Below, piece after piece: positions 1 to 10,457 of a DNA stretch of 64,000 bases. The translations under genes were made by a program, and so were the position numbers. Within the stretch, counting starts at the first letter, position 1, and every line of letters begins with the position of its first letter. Below the pieces are notes generated by a model. The model did not search any database, was not told where the DNA came from, and saw only the letters and a list, made by a program, of their open reading frames with translations. The stretch is from Rhizophagus clarus (lineage: Eukaryota > Glomeromycota > Glomeromycetes > Glomerales > Glomeraceae), in the NCBI GenBank assembly GCA_015698045.1, contig BLAL01000285.1, forward strand, positions 1 to 64,000, in the 5' to 3' direction.

Positions 1-956
1 AGAACATTAGCACCTACACCACCAGGTACCATAATATTTCTTGCACCAGAAGGTTAACCCCATGATTTACTAGACAATTAGCAGCATTACCAGCCAAAGC
101 CTTAAATGCCACCTCATCACCATGTGCAGCACGAAGAAGAATATTTTAAGCTTAACTCTCTTTCCTAAAATATTACTATCATACCATCTGGCAGCTGGAC
201 CAGTTAAGCAAGCACGAAGTATACCCATAGCTTTCTCCCAACCCGCTGGATTACCAGCAACAGCCGATGGATCAATTCCAATACTATGAATATAGCCCTT
301 ATATAACTCAAAGAATCTCTCAAGATCATCGTCATCATTTCCAGCAAAAACTGGCATTCCTATTGCAACGGTAGCCATATTACTTGTGGATTATCCGGAT
401 GAGGATTGTTAACTATAGGTCCAGCTTGTCTAATTCGAAACCACTGCGCCTGAATTCTAAGAGCAGCCAATTGTGCTTGCATTCTATCACGAATTCGTCC
501 CAAGTTTCTAGATGTAAGTCATTCTATTGCAAGTTGGTGTGTTAATCTATTATTTCTTTGTTGCAAAGTATCCCTAATTCTTCTTTGCCGTACTTGCTGA
601 TCTTGTAATTGATTAGCTTGATCACGATTTGCATTTACCAGATGATTTCTCTCATTTTGCAATCCGTTCCTCTCATTTTGACATGCAATAAGACGTTGTC
701 TAATACCATGAATCTCACGTTCTCTAGCATTGGTCACTTCTTGCAAATACTTTAATAAGCCAGTCGCAGTATCAAGCTCTTCCCTAGTTTGTCTTGCTCT
801 TTCTTCAACCTGTATACCATGAGCTATAATCAATCCAATAATATGCTTAATCTCGTGATTAATATTTATAAGATTTGGTGTAACAGTCATTCGACCATTT
901 ACCAGCAGGGCATCTGCATCATTCTTAAGTGCATTAATTAGCTGATTAATATCCAT
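1..956 (-). pseudogene. Coiled-coil plus Gag-like capsid protein, broken, runs off the left edge
   Basis: The gene starts at an ATG at 954-956. The first 145 codons give a Gln/Arg/Asn-rich coiled coil (residues about 45-140, with RQRLIACQNERNGLQNERN-type heptads). An in-frame TGA near 519 is followed by the same frame reading GRIRDRMQAQLAAL and ending in an Ile-Trp-Leu-Pro stretch. After a stop near 370 the reading moves to another frame with GMPVFAG, LERFFELYKGYI and ACLTGPAARWYD. That spacing (F-x-G, helix, A-A-R-W-Y) is the usual pattern of a retrotransposon Gag capsid N-domain. A further frameshift occurs near 130-150. The 3' end is outside the window. The capsid assignment rests on pattern recognition. 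Whether it belongs to the neighbouring virus-like block or to a separate retroelement cannot be settled here. Confidence 0.55.
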
Positions 957-1089
957 TGCTACTAAATGTGCTGAAGGGGCCCTGTAGGATCAGTGGGAAC
1001 ATATGCCCATTTTGAATATACTATATACTATATACTTACTAATTGCTTAAAATTGGGCTTATATGTGTATAATTTGGATGAATATAGTA
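957..1089. promoter_or_regulatory. Short divergent intergenic region
   Basis: These 130 bases separate the minus-strand Gag-like gene from the plus-strand packaging ATPase. They contain a TATA-rich run (ACTATATACTATATAC, 1019-1034). A shared bidirectional promoter is inference from position only. Confidence 0.25.
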
Positions 1090-1779
1090 GTGATACTAGG
1101 CAAGGGAAATGAATATGCTCCAATATGGCCCTTTCGTCTTGCTATTAGCTGGTAAGCTCAGATTCGGAAAAAACTACTATGCTTATTAATTTACTAATGG
1201 GAGACGCAAAAGCCAAAGAGGATGGAACTCGATATTCTTTGTAATGAAAATAGTCCTTATTTGGTAGATATTTAGACGAATCTAAATGGCAAATAGTAAA
1301 GGATTTCTTTGATGATGATGAGAGTGTAACATTCGAAGCAATCTCATATCACCAAATGCCAGATGTAGAAGACTTTGATCCCAAAATTGCTAACTGTAGT
1401 TATATTTGAGGATTTAATGGATGCCCCTAAAAATATCCAAGAAAAAATAACTGGGCTATTTTACTCATGGACAATATAGAAATATTTCAGCTATTTATGT
1501 AGCCCAAAGATTCTATGCTATCCCAAAAGCAATTTGAGAAAATGTAAAATTATATTTCTCTACATGGTGGACATGGCAGTTTAAGTAATACAAAGCGTAT
1601 CATTAGACAATATACTAATGAATCAGATTTTCTTGCTCCAATAATTGACGAACTAACTTTAAGTAGAGGAATTTATAGTATTTGACTTAAGACGTCCTAA
1701 AACTGATCTCCTATCAATTAGAGTTCGATGGGTTACTAGCCTTAGAACTATTATGGAATCATCCAATAATAATTCTTAG
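1090..1779 (+). pseudogene. A32/FtsK-HerA-type DNA-packaging ATPase pseudogene
   Basis: Several short open stretches in all three plus frames line up as one broken protein. A leading APIWPFRLAIS stretch is followed by a Walker A of the form GxxxxGKT (GKLRFGK, with a one-base slip before TT), then LINLLMGD. Next come DESKWQIVKDFFDD, a Walker B (VVIFEDL), and RNISAIYVAQRFYAIPKAI, which carries the glutamine sensor and the iPk-x-I/R element typical of FtsK-HerA packaging ATPases of Polintons and nucleocytoplasmic DNA viruses. ISLHGGHGSL and FIVFDLRR close the fold. There are at least five frameshifts or stops, and the last reading frame stops at 1777-1779. In viruses and Polintons this enzyme pumps DNA into capsids. 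The call rests on motif order, which is quite specific; the copy is dead. Confidence 0.7.
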
Positions 1780-1780
1780 A

Positions 1781-2322
1781 ATGATCACGTGTTCATCTAA
1801 GATTGATCTAAGATCAGCCAAGAATGATTCTAGAACGATCACAGATTCATCTAAGATCGATCTAAGATCATCCAAGAATGATTCTAGTCGATTTACTTCT
1901 TATGGACAGAAGGCAATAGCTGAAGCTAAAAAAAATAATTTGTTAGAAGAGTTTGCCCAGAACTTTCCTTTCTCCTAAGGAACGTAAACTTTACTTGAAA
2001 CAAGATGCCTTATCGAAGGCAAAAAATTCAGAATATTTGGGCTAAATATGTTTTTAGAGAAGCTTATGGAATAAATGATCGTACTCTTGGAGATGAGTAT
2101 AAGAAATTCCTATCTCAAGTTAAGAATGTATATGTTACTAGAGATAACTCCCCAGTATCAGTATTACCTTTTGATCGATATAGAGAACTTTTGAATGAAC
2201 GTCCTCTAAGTGATAAAAAAATAATAGAAGGCATCGAAGTACTTCTAAAACTATTCAATGATGGCTTAATGAAGAAGCCTATCTTACAGGTAGGAATCAA
2301 TAGTCTATTCCATTCTTTCTAA
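1781..2322 (+). pseudogene. Unknown protein downstream of the packaging ATPase, frameshifted
   Basis: Two open stretches continue rightward from the ATPase: one ending at 1978 (containing SYGQKAIAEAKKNNLLEEF) and one from about 2005 to 2322 (containing FREAYGINDRTLGDEYKKFL and FDRYRELLNERPLSDKK). They overlap through a third frame reading SPKERKLYLKQDALSKAKNS, so they look like one gene with frameshifts near 1970 and 2030. The 5' part holds a near-perfect 55-60 base direct repeat (about 1782-1890, GATCTAAGATC words), which itself shifts the frame. I recognise no family. It could be the carboxy-terminal part of the ATPase gene or a separate structural gene of the same element. Confidence 0.4.
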
Positions 2323-2361
2323 AAAGCTCAAGCAACTCTTCTCTAGTCACATTTATAGATA

Positions 2362-2871
2362 TTAATACTTTTTTCCCTGCCATCTACTAATATTCTTGAC
2401 ATTTTCGTTACTAGGGCCAAGGGCCCTCAATGCACGGGAAACAAAGTTTTTGCTTAATGGATTACTTACTCTGTCACAATATATATCATAAAATACGGGC
2501 AAAAGGTCATTTATCCCTTCTTCTCCATATAAATCAAATAATAATCGATATAAAGCTTTTTCCCCTACATCTCTATCCGGCCCATTAATCTGTTTGAGTA
2601 ACCAAATTTTAATCGATTCAAATTCTTCTGGTACAGAGAAATCATAAAATTCCAACTGATACTCATAGTCTCGAGTAAAGGTAAAAGTAAGTTCATCATC
2701 TTGTGAAACACATCTAAATATTTTGATTAGCTTATATATACTTTCATGTAAACTATCTATATCAGCACATCCATGCACTGTACGTTGAAATTTGATAGTA
2801 GATAAGCCTCTTCTTGGCTTGGCCAATGCAAGTCCACAAATTGGGCAGTATTTTCTAATTTGCTCAACCAT
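2362..2871 (-). CDS. 169-residue protein with N-terminal CPxCG, unknown family
   Basis: This is the only fully open gene in the left-end block. It starts at an ATG and begins with a CPICG knuckle at residues 9-13. A second Cys/His group (HGC) near residue 33 may complete a small zinc-binding head. The remainder is predicted mostly helical, with acidic and aromatic residues, and has no catalytic motif I recognise. It lies tail-to-tail with the ATPase-side gene (about 40 bases between ends) and follows the minus-strand row of viral-type genes with short spacers, so membership of the same element is likely. Function unknown. Confidence 0.5.
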   Translation of the reverse strand: MVEQIRKYCPICGLALAKPRRGLSTIKFQRTVHGCADIDSLHESIYKLIKIFRCVSQDDELTFTFTRDYEYQLEFYDFSVPEEFESIKIWLLKQINGPDRDVGEKALYRLLFDLYGEEGINDLLPVFYDIYCDRVSNPLSKNFVSRALRALGPSNENVKNISRWQGKKY

Positions 2872-2923
2872 CTTTTATTCGAAATTTTCTATATAAAAAA
2901 TAAATTAATTTAATTACCTGCTT

Positions 2924-3512
2924 TTATATTTCTTCTTTACTGCAATCTTCACAAAGACCGCTTTCAGGTAACGTATTAAGATTTACAGGCATTTGGCACT
3001 CTTTACATAAGGCAATGTTAAGTTCGGCAAGCCTTCTTAATTGTGCCTCTTGTTGTGTTTCTCTTTGTCTTCTTTCAACAAATTGGCGTGTTTCTTCAAC
3101 CCTTTGCCTATAGTCTGGATTACGCCGATTCCATCAGCATAAAAGTTAACTCTTCTAAGTGCAACATCAATATATTCAAGTCTTCTTTGAGTATCATGTA
3201 AATATAATAGAGAAGGATAGGATTGCACAATTTCTACAAATCTTGGAAGAACAAGATAGTAATCTTCTATTATTTCATACCTAGCCCTTTGAATTAAATA
3301 AAAATACGTTCTAGTTCCATATTGAACCATACGTCCAGTTTCTATATTGAGATAACTTTGCCTGCTTCTGTAAGTGGAGGTGCAGTTGCTCTTCGAACCA
3401 ATCTGCTATCAACATAATCATATGCTTCTATAACTAGCTGATTGAATGTTGGACCACCAACACGAATTGTTCTACCAGTTAATGGATTAATAGTATATCT
3501 ATTAGCACTCAT
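2924..3512 (-). pseudogene. Protein with NPLTGR (2-Cys-adaptor-like) motif and C-terminal zinc ribbon
   Basis: The start ATG is at 3510-3512. The first residues include YTINPLTGRTIRVGG, matching the NPxTGRxIxxGG core of the 2-cysteine adaptor domain known from large eukaryotic DNA viruses, although the flanking cysteines are not evident here. A frameshift near 3345 leads into a helical middle (TRTYFYLIQRARYEI). A second shift near 3120 leads to an Arg/Gln-rich stretch and then a CxxC-x(n)-CxxC zinc ribbon (LCKECQ and GLCEDC). The stop is at 2924-2926, giving about 195 residues. The motif match is by eye; the viral link comes from that family plus its place between the packaging ATPase and the DNA polymerase. 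Confidence 0.5.
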
Positions 3513-3578
3513 CTTTTTTTATTAATACATTAGTATAGGCTATGTTCAATTATGATTTTTTTCTAAAAATAAATAATA

Positions 3579-3659
3579 CCTAGTGACAAAGTTACTTCGT
3601 CATCAGCCTTTGTACAAAAAAATGAAAATTGCCTAGTGACAAAGTTACTTCGTCATCAG
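3579..3659. repeat. Two 28-bp direct repeats with internal hairpin
   Basis: CCTAGTGACAAAGTTACTTC followed by GTCATCAG occurs at 3579-3606 and again at 3632-3659. Each copy contains an 8-bp near-perfect inverted repeat (GACAAAGT / ACTTCGTC) around one base. The pair lies in the short spacer between two minus-strand genes of the virus-like block, so it could be a promoter or terminator element. Role unknown. Confidence 0.7.
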
Positions 3660-3686
3660 TCTTTATGCAAATTTTTAATAATAAAT

Positions 3687-4108
3687 TTATGGCTTATTGC
3701 TAAGAAGTTCAGCTAATATATCTTCAGCTTCATTTTCATTAAGTTTACGTCTAGGTGGTACTTCCTTAGGAATATGATTATATAAATCATAGACCTTTAT
3801 AATTTTAAAAGCAAGATCTGGATTATGTGAATACTTTGCTCGAATCATGGCAACCTTCTCAGCATGCGATTCTTTATTTGGCAATAATTTCTTAGCTGTA
3901 TAATGAATATAACCTTCTGGATTGTTGGCAGATTCTATTTTCTTAATATAGTTTACGTGATTCTTTATAAGATAACTTTCTTTATTATATCCATCTCGTA
4001 AACCTGCCAATATAACATTCTTTAAAGCTTATATAATATCAGCCAAATACGTTCATGCTTGATAAAACTAGGATGTTTGTTTATGAATGGGAATGAGTCG
4101 TGTTCCAT
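3687..4108 (-). pseudogene. Small unknown protein, frameshifted near its start
   Basis: An ATG at 4106-4108 opens a frame reading MEHDSFPFINKHPSFIKHE, which stops near 4020. The next frame continues without a gap through LAGLRDGYNKESYLIKNHVN to a stop at 3687-3689. The combined product would be about 140 residues, basic and helical, with a PPRRKLNENEAEDIL tail. A single frameshift is the simplest reading. No family recognised. It sits immediately downstream of the DNA polymerase pseudogene on the same strand. Confidence 0.4.
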
Positions 4109-4140
4109 TTTTTTTTATTACTACATCTAAGGAAAAAATA

Positions 4141-5980
4141 TTAATTATACAGTCCATACCACTTGGTCAGCATTTTTACATGACACTCTCCTTCTTTTTC
4201 GAATTTTAGAGCTTTTAGAGTCTTAAAGGCATCTTTAGAGCAGGTATAAAAGGAGAGTTTGTTAACATCTTCTTCTAGAATGAACCCATCAGTATGAATG
4301 TGTCTGACTTTATTTACATAGGGTTGTACTATTTCAGAAATAAACTTTCGACCATGTGCTAGAAGAAATGGGGCAATTCTTGGTATTTACCTTTAAAAGG
4401 ATTACCTGGATTTGTAAATTGGAATCTCCACTGCTCTTCTCCTATTGGTACAATCAAGTCTAATACCTCACCATCTGGAAAGTCAAAAGACTTACTCAAT
4501 GTTATAAGAGTCTTGTATGTTTTCTTTCTTTGGCAAAGTGCACCCCATAGTGTATTAAGAATTCTTTAGCTACTTGGCTAGCCGATACCACCTTGATTCT
4601 TAATTTTTAAGAGAAAATCTACATACTCTCCAAAGATTACACTACCTCGAATTCGGGGTTTCTTTTTCATAAATAAGGGCATTAAAGACTCCATCCTGAA
4701 TTAATGTAACTTGGAGACCAAGAGCTTTGGCACGCATAAGATCAATATGAGTATATACATTATGATAATTATATCGAAATAGTGGAGTATCCCTCTTTTC
4801 AATACTTGCATGAAATATTCCAAAATGGCTATATCCTCGATGGTTAGTAAAGTCTTTTAATATTTGAAACTTACCTTTACTAATAAGAAAATTTACAGCT
4901 GATTGCCTGAATACTAGGATAAAGACTTGTTTTATCGTAATTTCTTCCATATCCTTTCCAGTTATTTTGTGCCCAGATAATTCCTCCCATCATTGCTTTA
5001 CTTATCCATTGTGCTTCAAGCGCATCAAGAGGTTCATTAGCAGGAATACCTACACTTAATTTTTCGAATAGCCAAAGAGCCATTTTCTTTATATTCCAAT
5101 CAAGTAATGATATATTAATTGGAAGGCCTAGCTTTTTCGTCTCCTGTAAAAAGGCATCTCGTTCAGCATTAATTCTGATATATGCCTTTTCCAATGATTC
5201 TTGACGTTTAGCTGGAACGAAGGAGTAGTTTTTGCTAAACTTAAGTTTTTGAAATTGCTGGACGGTAATAGACTTAATTGCCTTTCCATTATATATGTGA
5301 ACTATATCATTTACTTCATTCTCCTGATAAGTTATAAACTTTTTTGGCTTTTTACATTCAAAGCTGGGATGTTTTCTATCTGGATTGGATACGAGAGAAT
5401 AGTGTCCATTAGTGAGAGTAAGGGTTATTCTTCTTTGTGCTGGACTCTTAGAAATATAAGTATGATCACCTACTACATTGATAGCAATACTTCGAGCTAA
5501 TCATTCTATTTTTTCAATACAGGCAATTGGAATAGGATTATCTCGTGCCAAATTTAGATAATCTTTAATGTACTCAGGTTTTTCAATAGTTTGAGGCATA
5601 TTTGAATAAGTGCCATAAGCCATTTTTAAGCACTGATAAAGGCAGTCATTTGTATCGCCACATCCACCTGATACCACTGGCAAATCTCTCATATAAATGA
5701 TAAAGTTATCAAACCACTCTGGATCACCTATATTATCAGGCATTTGGCTCTCATCATAGTGGTCAAGTAAGGAGAAAAGATTTGCGTCATCATTAGTAGT
5801 CCAGCAACCTGGCTTCCAATTTTCATAAGGAAGTAAGATTTGAAACTGTTTGCCTGGTTATCGGGCTTTAAGTTTTTGATCAAGATTTGCAATTCTTTCT
5901 CTAGAGAACTGTCGGCCACTAAACTTAACTTCTATGATATCTGGCCTATTTGGTAAATGACGAATTAGTCTTGAAAACAT
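4141..5980 (-). pseudogene. Family B DNA polymerase pseudogene (viral/Polinton type)
   Basis: The gene begins at an ATG (5978-5980) and ends at 4141-4143, about 610 codons. Motif A is clear (YDKTSLYPSI, near 4980). Motif B follows on the next frame (RILNTLWGALCQ, near 4530-4570). Motif C is unusual: HTDGF (near 4285), where most family B enzymes have DTDS. There are in-frame stops near 5862 and 5502 and frameshifts near 4960, 4640, 4575 and 4390, so it cannot make an active enzyme. No convincing 3'-5' exonuclease motifs are visible in the 330 residues before motif A; that part contains GDTNDCLYQCLKMAYG. The length and divergent motif C resemble polymerases of small mobile DNA viruses and Polinton-like elements rather than replicative host polymerases. 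Confidence 0.7.
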
Positions 5981-6056
5981 TTCTTTGAAATATATAGTAT
6001 TTATTTAATTACTAATTTTTCGTTACTATATTTGAAAAAAATAAAATAACTAGCCC

Positions 6057-8428
6057 TTATAATTGATCAATTTCACCAAATAAGCCATTATCAGATAAGC
6101 CATCATTATAATCTGATTCGTATTCCTCACCATTAGCCTCCATACATTCACATTCATTTGTTTGACTATAGCATTCTATTATCTGTGGTTGTAATTTTGC
6201 AACTTTATAGCAAGAAGGAGGTTCTACAAATACGGTTTTCTTATTCTCAATATATTTTCTTAGATAGTCAGCAAGTTCTATGCATTTTATGTACCTATCC
6301 ACCTCATCATTATATTTGATCCATTCTTTTAGCTTATCTATGGCATCACCAAATTTGACGAGATATAGGTTATCTCTTCTCATAATCTTATCAAATTCTT
6401 CCAATTCGGCTAAGAGGATATCCCAGTTATAGGGGTCATCTTCATCTATATATTTAGTCCAACATTTTTTGGCTACAGAATATAGCTCATCTATCATTTC
6501 ATCACGAGAATTCTTGTACCAAGACTTTATGTAGTCATATTTATGTCTATCTATCCATTCCCAATATTTGGTGGTATTCATTTTAGGTATGGGATCTGGA
6601 TCAACTTTTTGAACTGGCTTTGATACTTCTTGTGATATAGACGGTTCAGCTGGTATAGAAGGACCAGGTGTTCCGTATGGTTCTGGCTCTATCTCTGGTT
6701 CTTGCTCTAGTTCTTGCTCTACCTCTAGTTCTTGCTTTGACTTAGCCGAAGGTGGTATAAGAGTATTTAGTTCTATTATGAAGTTATCTATTAGGTTTTC
6801 AACAAATTCTGAAGTAACAGGTTCAGATGGTATCAATGAAGAAGTCGCTTCTTCTTTCTGGTCTGATAACACTTTTACCTTTAAATGTGCTGGCTTTGGA
6901 AGAACTGGAGGTGGACTTTTATTTTGCTTATTTGGTATATCTATTCCAATTTGTACTAAGAACTGATTGAGAGCTTTAGGATCAGATACAGATTTTTTAG
7001 GAATATCAATTTCCTCGATATCAATCTCATCAGTTTCATGAATCCAGTTATTACTAAGATATTTCTCGTATAAAGTTTTTCTAGATAAATTATAAACTCT
7101 AGTACATTTTTTATCTATATAAATTAAGTTGCTAGTCATATTTAGCTCATTTGATAATGTTCTTGTAACTACAACTTTAGATAAGGGTGTAATATTTCTA
7201 TTTCCACAGTAGCTTGTATAGGTGGCATATAATATATGAACTGGTAAGCATGTAGTTGTATAATCAGCTTCTGCTATATATGTCTCCTTTATAAATTGAA
7301 ATAACGGTGGAAGAGTAGATACGATATGCTCTTGCTTAAATGCAGTCATAGGAGGTGGGTTGCCATTAAAATCTGGATATTTATCAGCAATAACTTTTAA
7401 GTAAGCATAGAAGGCCTCACCCACCCCTGGATATTTTATTGCATCACCTAACTGTTTAAAATATTGCAAATCTCCTTTTCGAGCAGGTGAGATATCTAGG
7501 AAAACTGTTTGTCTATCATCATTCTCAACTCTGAGAGCATTTTCATTAGTAAGAATGATAGTAGATATAAAGTTTTTATATTGGGTAGGTGTTTTATATT
7601 TTTCATGGATTTCAATAGTATTACTAGTAACTTTATCTTTGAGAACACGATATAATGAATTCCATTGGCTTTTTTCTGTTGGCATTTCTTCAAGCAAAAG
7701 AAGTACTTTACCTAATAATTGCCCGTTAAAACTGCCCAAAATCGTTTGAGGATCACTTGTTTTATAGACTAGCTGAGTACCTAAAACATAACGCTGGATA
7801 AAATCAGTTATAATACCTTTACCCCAGCCTTGATAAGATAAAGAATCGAATACATTTTTCTACCAGTAGCCATACCAGCAAACCATTTAATAATGTATTC
7901 AGTTACATTCCAATCTCCTGAACACCAGACATTCCGAATATGAGTAAATATGATTTTAATTGCCTGATGGATGTTGGCTGAAAAGTCTGCTAAAGGACGT
8001 AATTGGTGTAAGAACCCTGGGAAAATATTAAGATAAAGTTGACCTTGAATTTTATAAATACGTTGCTTTGCAGGATCACAAGTTGCTACACATGTTAAAG
8101 AATTATCATATATAAACCATTTGGCAATATTAAATTCTGTCTTTGTTAGAGGCTGTTCAGAATTAGATTGCTTAAAGAAGGTTTTAGTTATAGGACGAAT
8201 GAGCATACTAATATTTTTCATGGGAATATGCTCAAAATTCTTAATATCAGGTCACCACATAAATACACCATATGGATTGGAACAGAGAATGAAGTAACTG
8301 CAAATATATCGCTTTGCTTTTGTAATATCATCTAAACTGTTTGCCTCTCTGATAAGCCATTTTAGTATATCAATACTGTATGCTTCTTTAGATTCACCAA
8401 ATTTTGAGATTACTACTTGGTTACTCAT
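6057..8428 (-). pseudogene. Superfamily 3 primase-helicase (DUF5906/D5-like) pseudogene
   Basis: The start is an ATG at 8426-8428. An in-frame stop lies near 8250 and a frameshift near 7830 sits exactly at the P-loop. After the shift the P-loop reads YQGWGKGI, followed by Walker B (KVLLLLEEMP, residues 10-19 of the long open part) and the SF3 sensor asparagine (FISTIILTNEN). The Arg-finger region is ENDDRQTVFLDIS. The C-terminal third (from about 6,900 down) is a Pro/Glu-rich linker (EVEQELEQEPEIEPEP) and an acidic Trp-rich tail, with no obvious extra enzyme. In phages, giant viruses and Polinton-like elements this helicase works next to the DNA polymerase. Gene order here (helicase then polymerase, same strand, 77-base gap) agrees. 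Confidence 0.7.
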
Positions 8429-9533
8429 TGTTAATTAAATACTTTAGTACAAGCTCTGTTTAATTTATTTTTTGGATACCTATATATTGACTATGTTTAA
8501 TTACGATTTTTTTGGTATATTTGTATGCTATTGGGAGGTATAGCCACCTCTGAGATTAATACATCTAGATACGAGCAGGTGACAATATGGGCAACTGGTA
8601 TGAGAACTAGTATGAGGAATATATATAGGAATTCATACTAGGTAATAGGGTATTTTTCACATATCGTATTAGGCTTAGTGAGGCATTTGGGTATGTTCTT
8701 GTGAACGGAACAGATGGAACAGATCAGATACCCCAAAATAAAAAATATTTCTGGGAATAATCGGTCTGATTATTTTTTTTTATTATCTGTTCCATCTGTT
8801 CCATCTGTTCCATGTCCTTATTTCTTCTTTATTCTTTGTTTTATCTTGTTCTTAGTATGTTTGTATAGAACAGATGTATAGAACAGATGGAACAGATGGG
8901 TAGGTATGGTATGGATAGGGTTTTATCTATGGTATTGTTAGAGACGTGCCGTAAAGGCGCTGGAAGGCTAACTGGATAGGAGATCTGGTATGAGATCCAA
9001 ACGGAGTTGAGATGTATACTGGGGCTTGACCTAGGCGACCAGAGGTCAGCTCCGACAACGTATAAAGTAGAATTACTTTATTTTTAAAAATAAAAAAGTA
9101 TCATTTTAAGGATGAAAAATAGTAAAAAAGACACGAACTTTATCTTAATTTTACGGAAGCTAGGTTTAATTTTATTGCTCGTCAACTGACTGACCCAACT
9201 GACTGACCCTTGCTGATCTCTAAAAAATATCATGCAAATCAGCCTACACAAGAAAATTTCTGAATTTTGCATTATTACATAATGCGGGCCAAAATGTATA
9301 GTGCTGGCCAGACTATTTTGACCAGAGATTCGGCTTCATAGAAACTGAAATCCTGAAATTGTGCCAAAATTATCAAGTTTCAGCCACATATAGTAAGGGA
9401 TTTATTTATACAAAAATTTAGCATTTGACAAAATGCCTCCTACAGTAATAATTATTAAAATTGTAGTAAGGATTACAGGAAACAAGATTCAACAAATCAC
9501 TGGATCACGTACAATAAATAATACCCTATAAAA
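8429..9533. repeat. Right flank of the virus-like block with GGAACAGAT repeats
   Basis: No gene is evident. GGAACAGAT occurs twice in tandem at 8707-8724, as three inverted copies (ATCTGTTCC) at 8784-8812, and again at about 8866-8899. These form a strong potential hairpin of 50-60 bases. From 8,940 to 9,060 the sequence is unusually GC-rich for the window and contains AGGCTAACTGG, resembling a pol III A-box. From 9,060 to 9,530 I see only AT-rich sequence with no coding signal. Confidence 0.5.
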
Positions 9534-10457
9534 AAATAAATATCTGGAAAATATCATTGAAAATGTCGGGAAAATGTCTGGAATAAATCTGGTGTATCCG
9601 GAAAATGTCCACTTTTTTGGTACATGTCTGATACACTTTTGATACTTAAAATTTTGACATATCCTAACTTTGTTCAGAATTCACCCAGTATTTGTTCAGC
9701 ATAAAATTTTGGACAAATTCTGGACAGTTAAACCTGGACAAATTCTGGATATAGTAAAAAGACCAGATAGACAAATTCTGAACATAAAAAAGTTCAGGTC
9801 AAATTCTGGATACTATTACTAAAAAAGGATAAATTAATTTTGTAAAAAAATGCAAAAAGCACAAAACTGACATTCAAAACAGGACCCCGGAAACATATAA
9901 TAGATGCGACCGGCAAAATTGGACCAATTTTATCATTTTTTTACTCGCACAATGATTGGCTAAAAACAAAGATTATTACTATATAAGGCAGTTAAATCAC
10001 ATGACTCTGCAGAAATTTTGTATCACATTACCTTTTTTAGTAAGATTTTCAGGTCTCTATTATCAACTTTACCTATAATTTAGCCGGTAACATTAAACAC
10101 TTTTCTTATATAAATTTTACTTAGTCCATGTGCTGGTCAGATCTATTATAAGTTTCTGGGTCCTTTCAAAACCTTTTCTGTCATACTAATTAAAATTACA
10201 GAGCAAGCAAAAATATCTATGATATAAAAATTTTGGGTTAAGGAATAATGATGATCATCTATCCATTGATCATCTTTTGTGGCAAATTTTACGAAAATTA
10301 TTTCCGGACAATTTCTGGACAATTTCCTTATATCCCGAAAATAAGGTATTTTCAGAACAGTTTCCGGACACACAGTGTTCAGAATTTCTGGACAATATTT
10401 TAGATAATTTTTCCAGACATTTTCTGGACATTATCTGGACACTTATTTTTTATAGGG
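9534..10457. mobile_element. Non-autonomous TIR element packed with TGGACA words
   Basis: The ends are inverted: CCCTATAAAAAAATAAATAT at 9534 and ATTTTTTATAGGG ending at 10457. The inner ends carry dozens of scattered short words of the type TTCTGGACA / TGTCCAGAA, in both orientations, clustered at 9,540-9,800 and 10,290-10,440. Subterminal short-word clusters of this kind are where transposases of CACTA-like elements bind. No transposase frame is visible, so this would be a non-autonomous copy. A flanking duplication is not clear. The right end abuts a coding-looking exon fragment. Confidence 0.5.
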
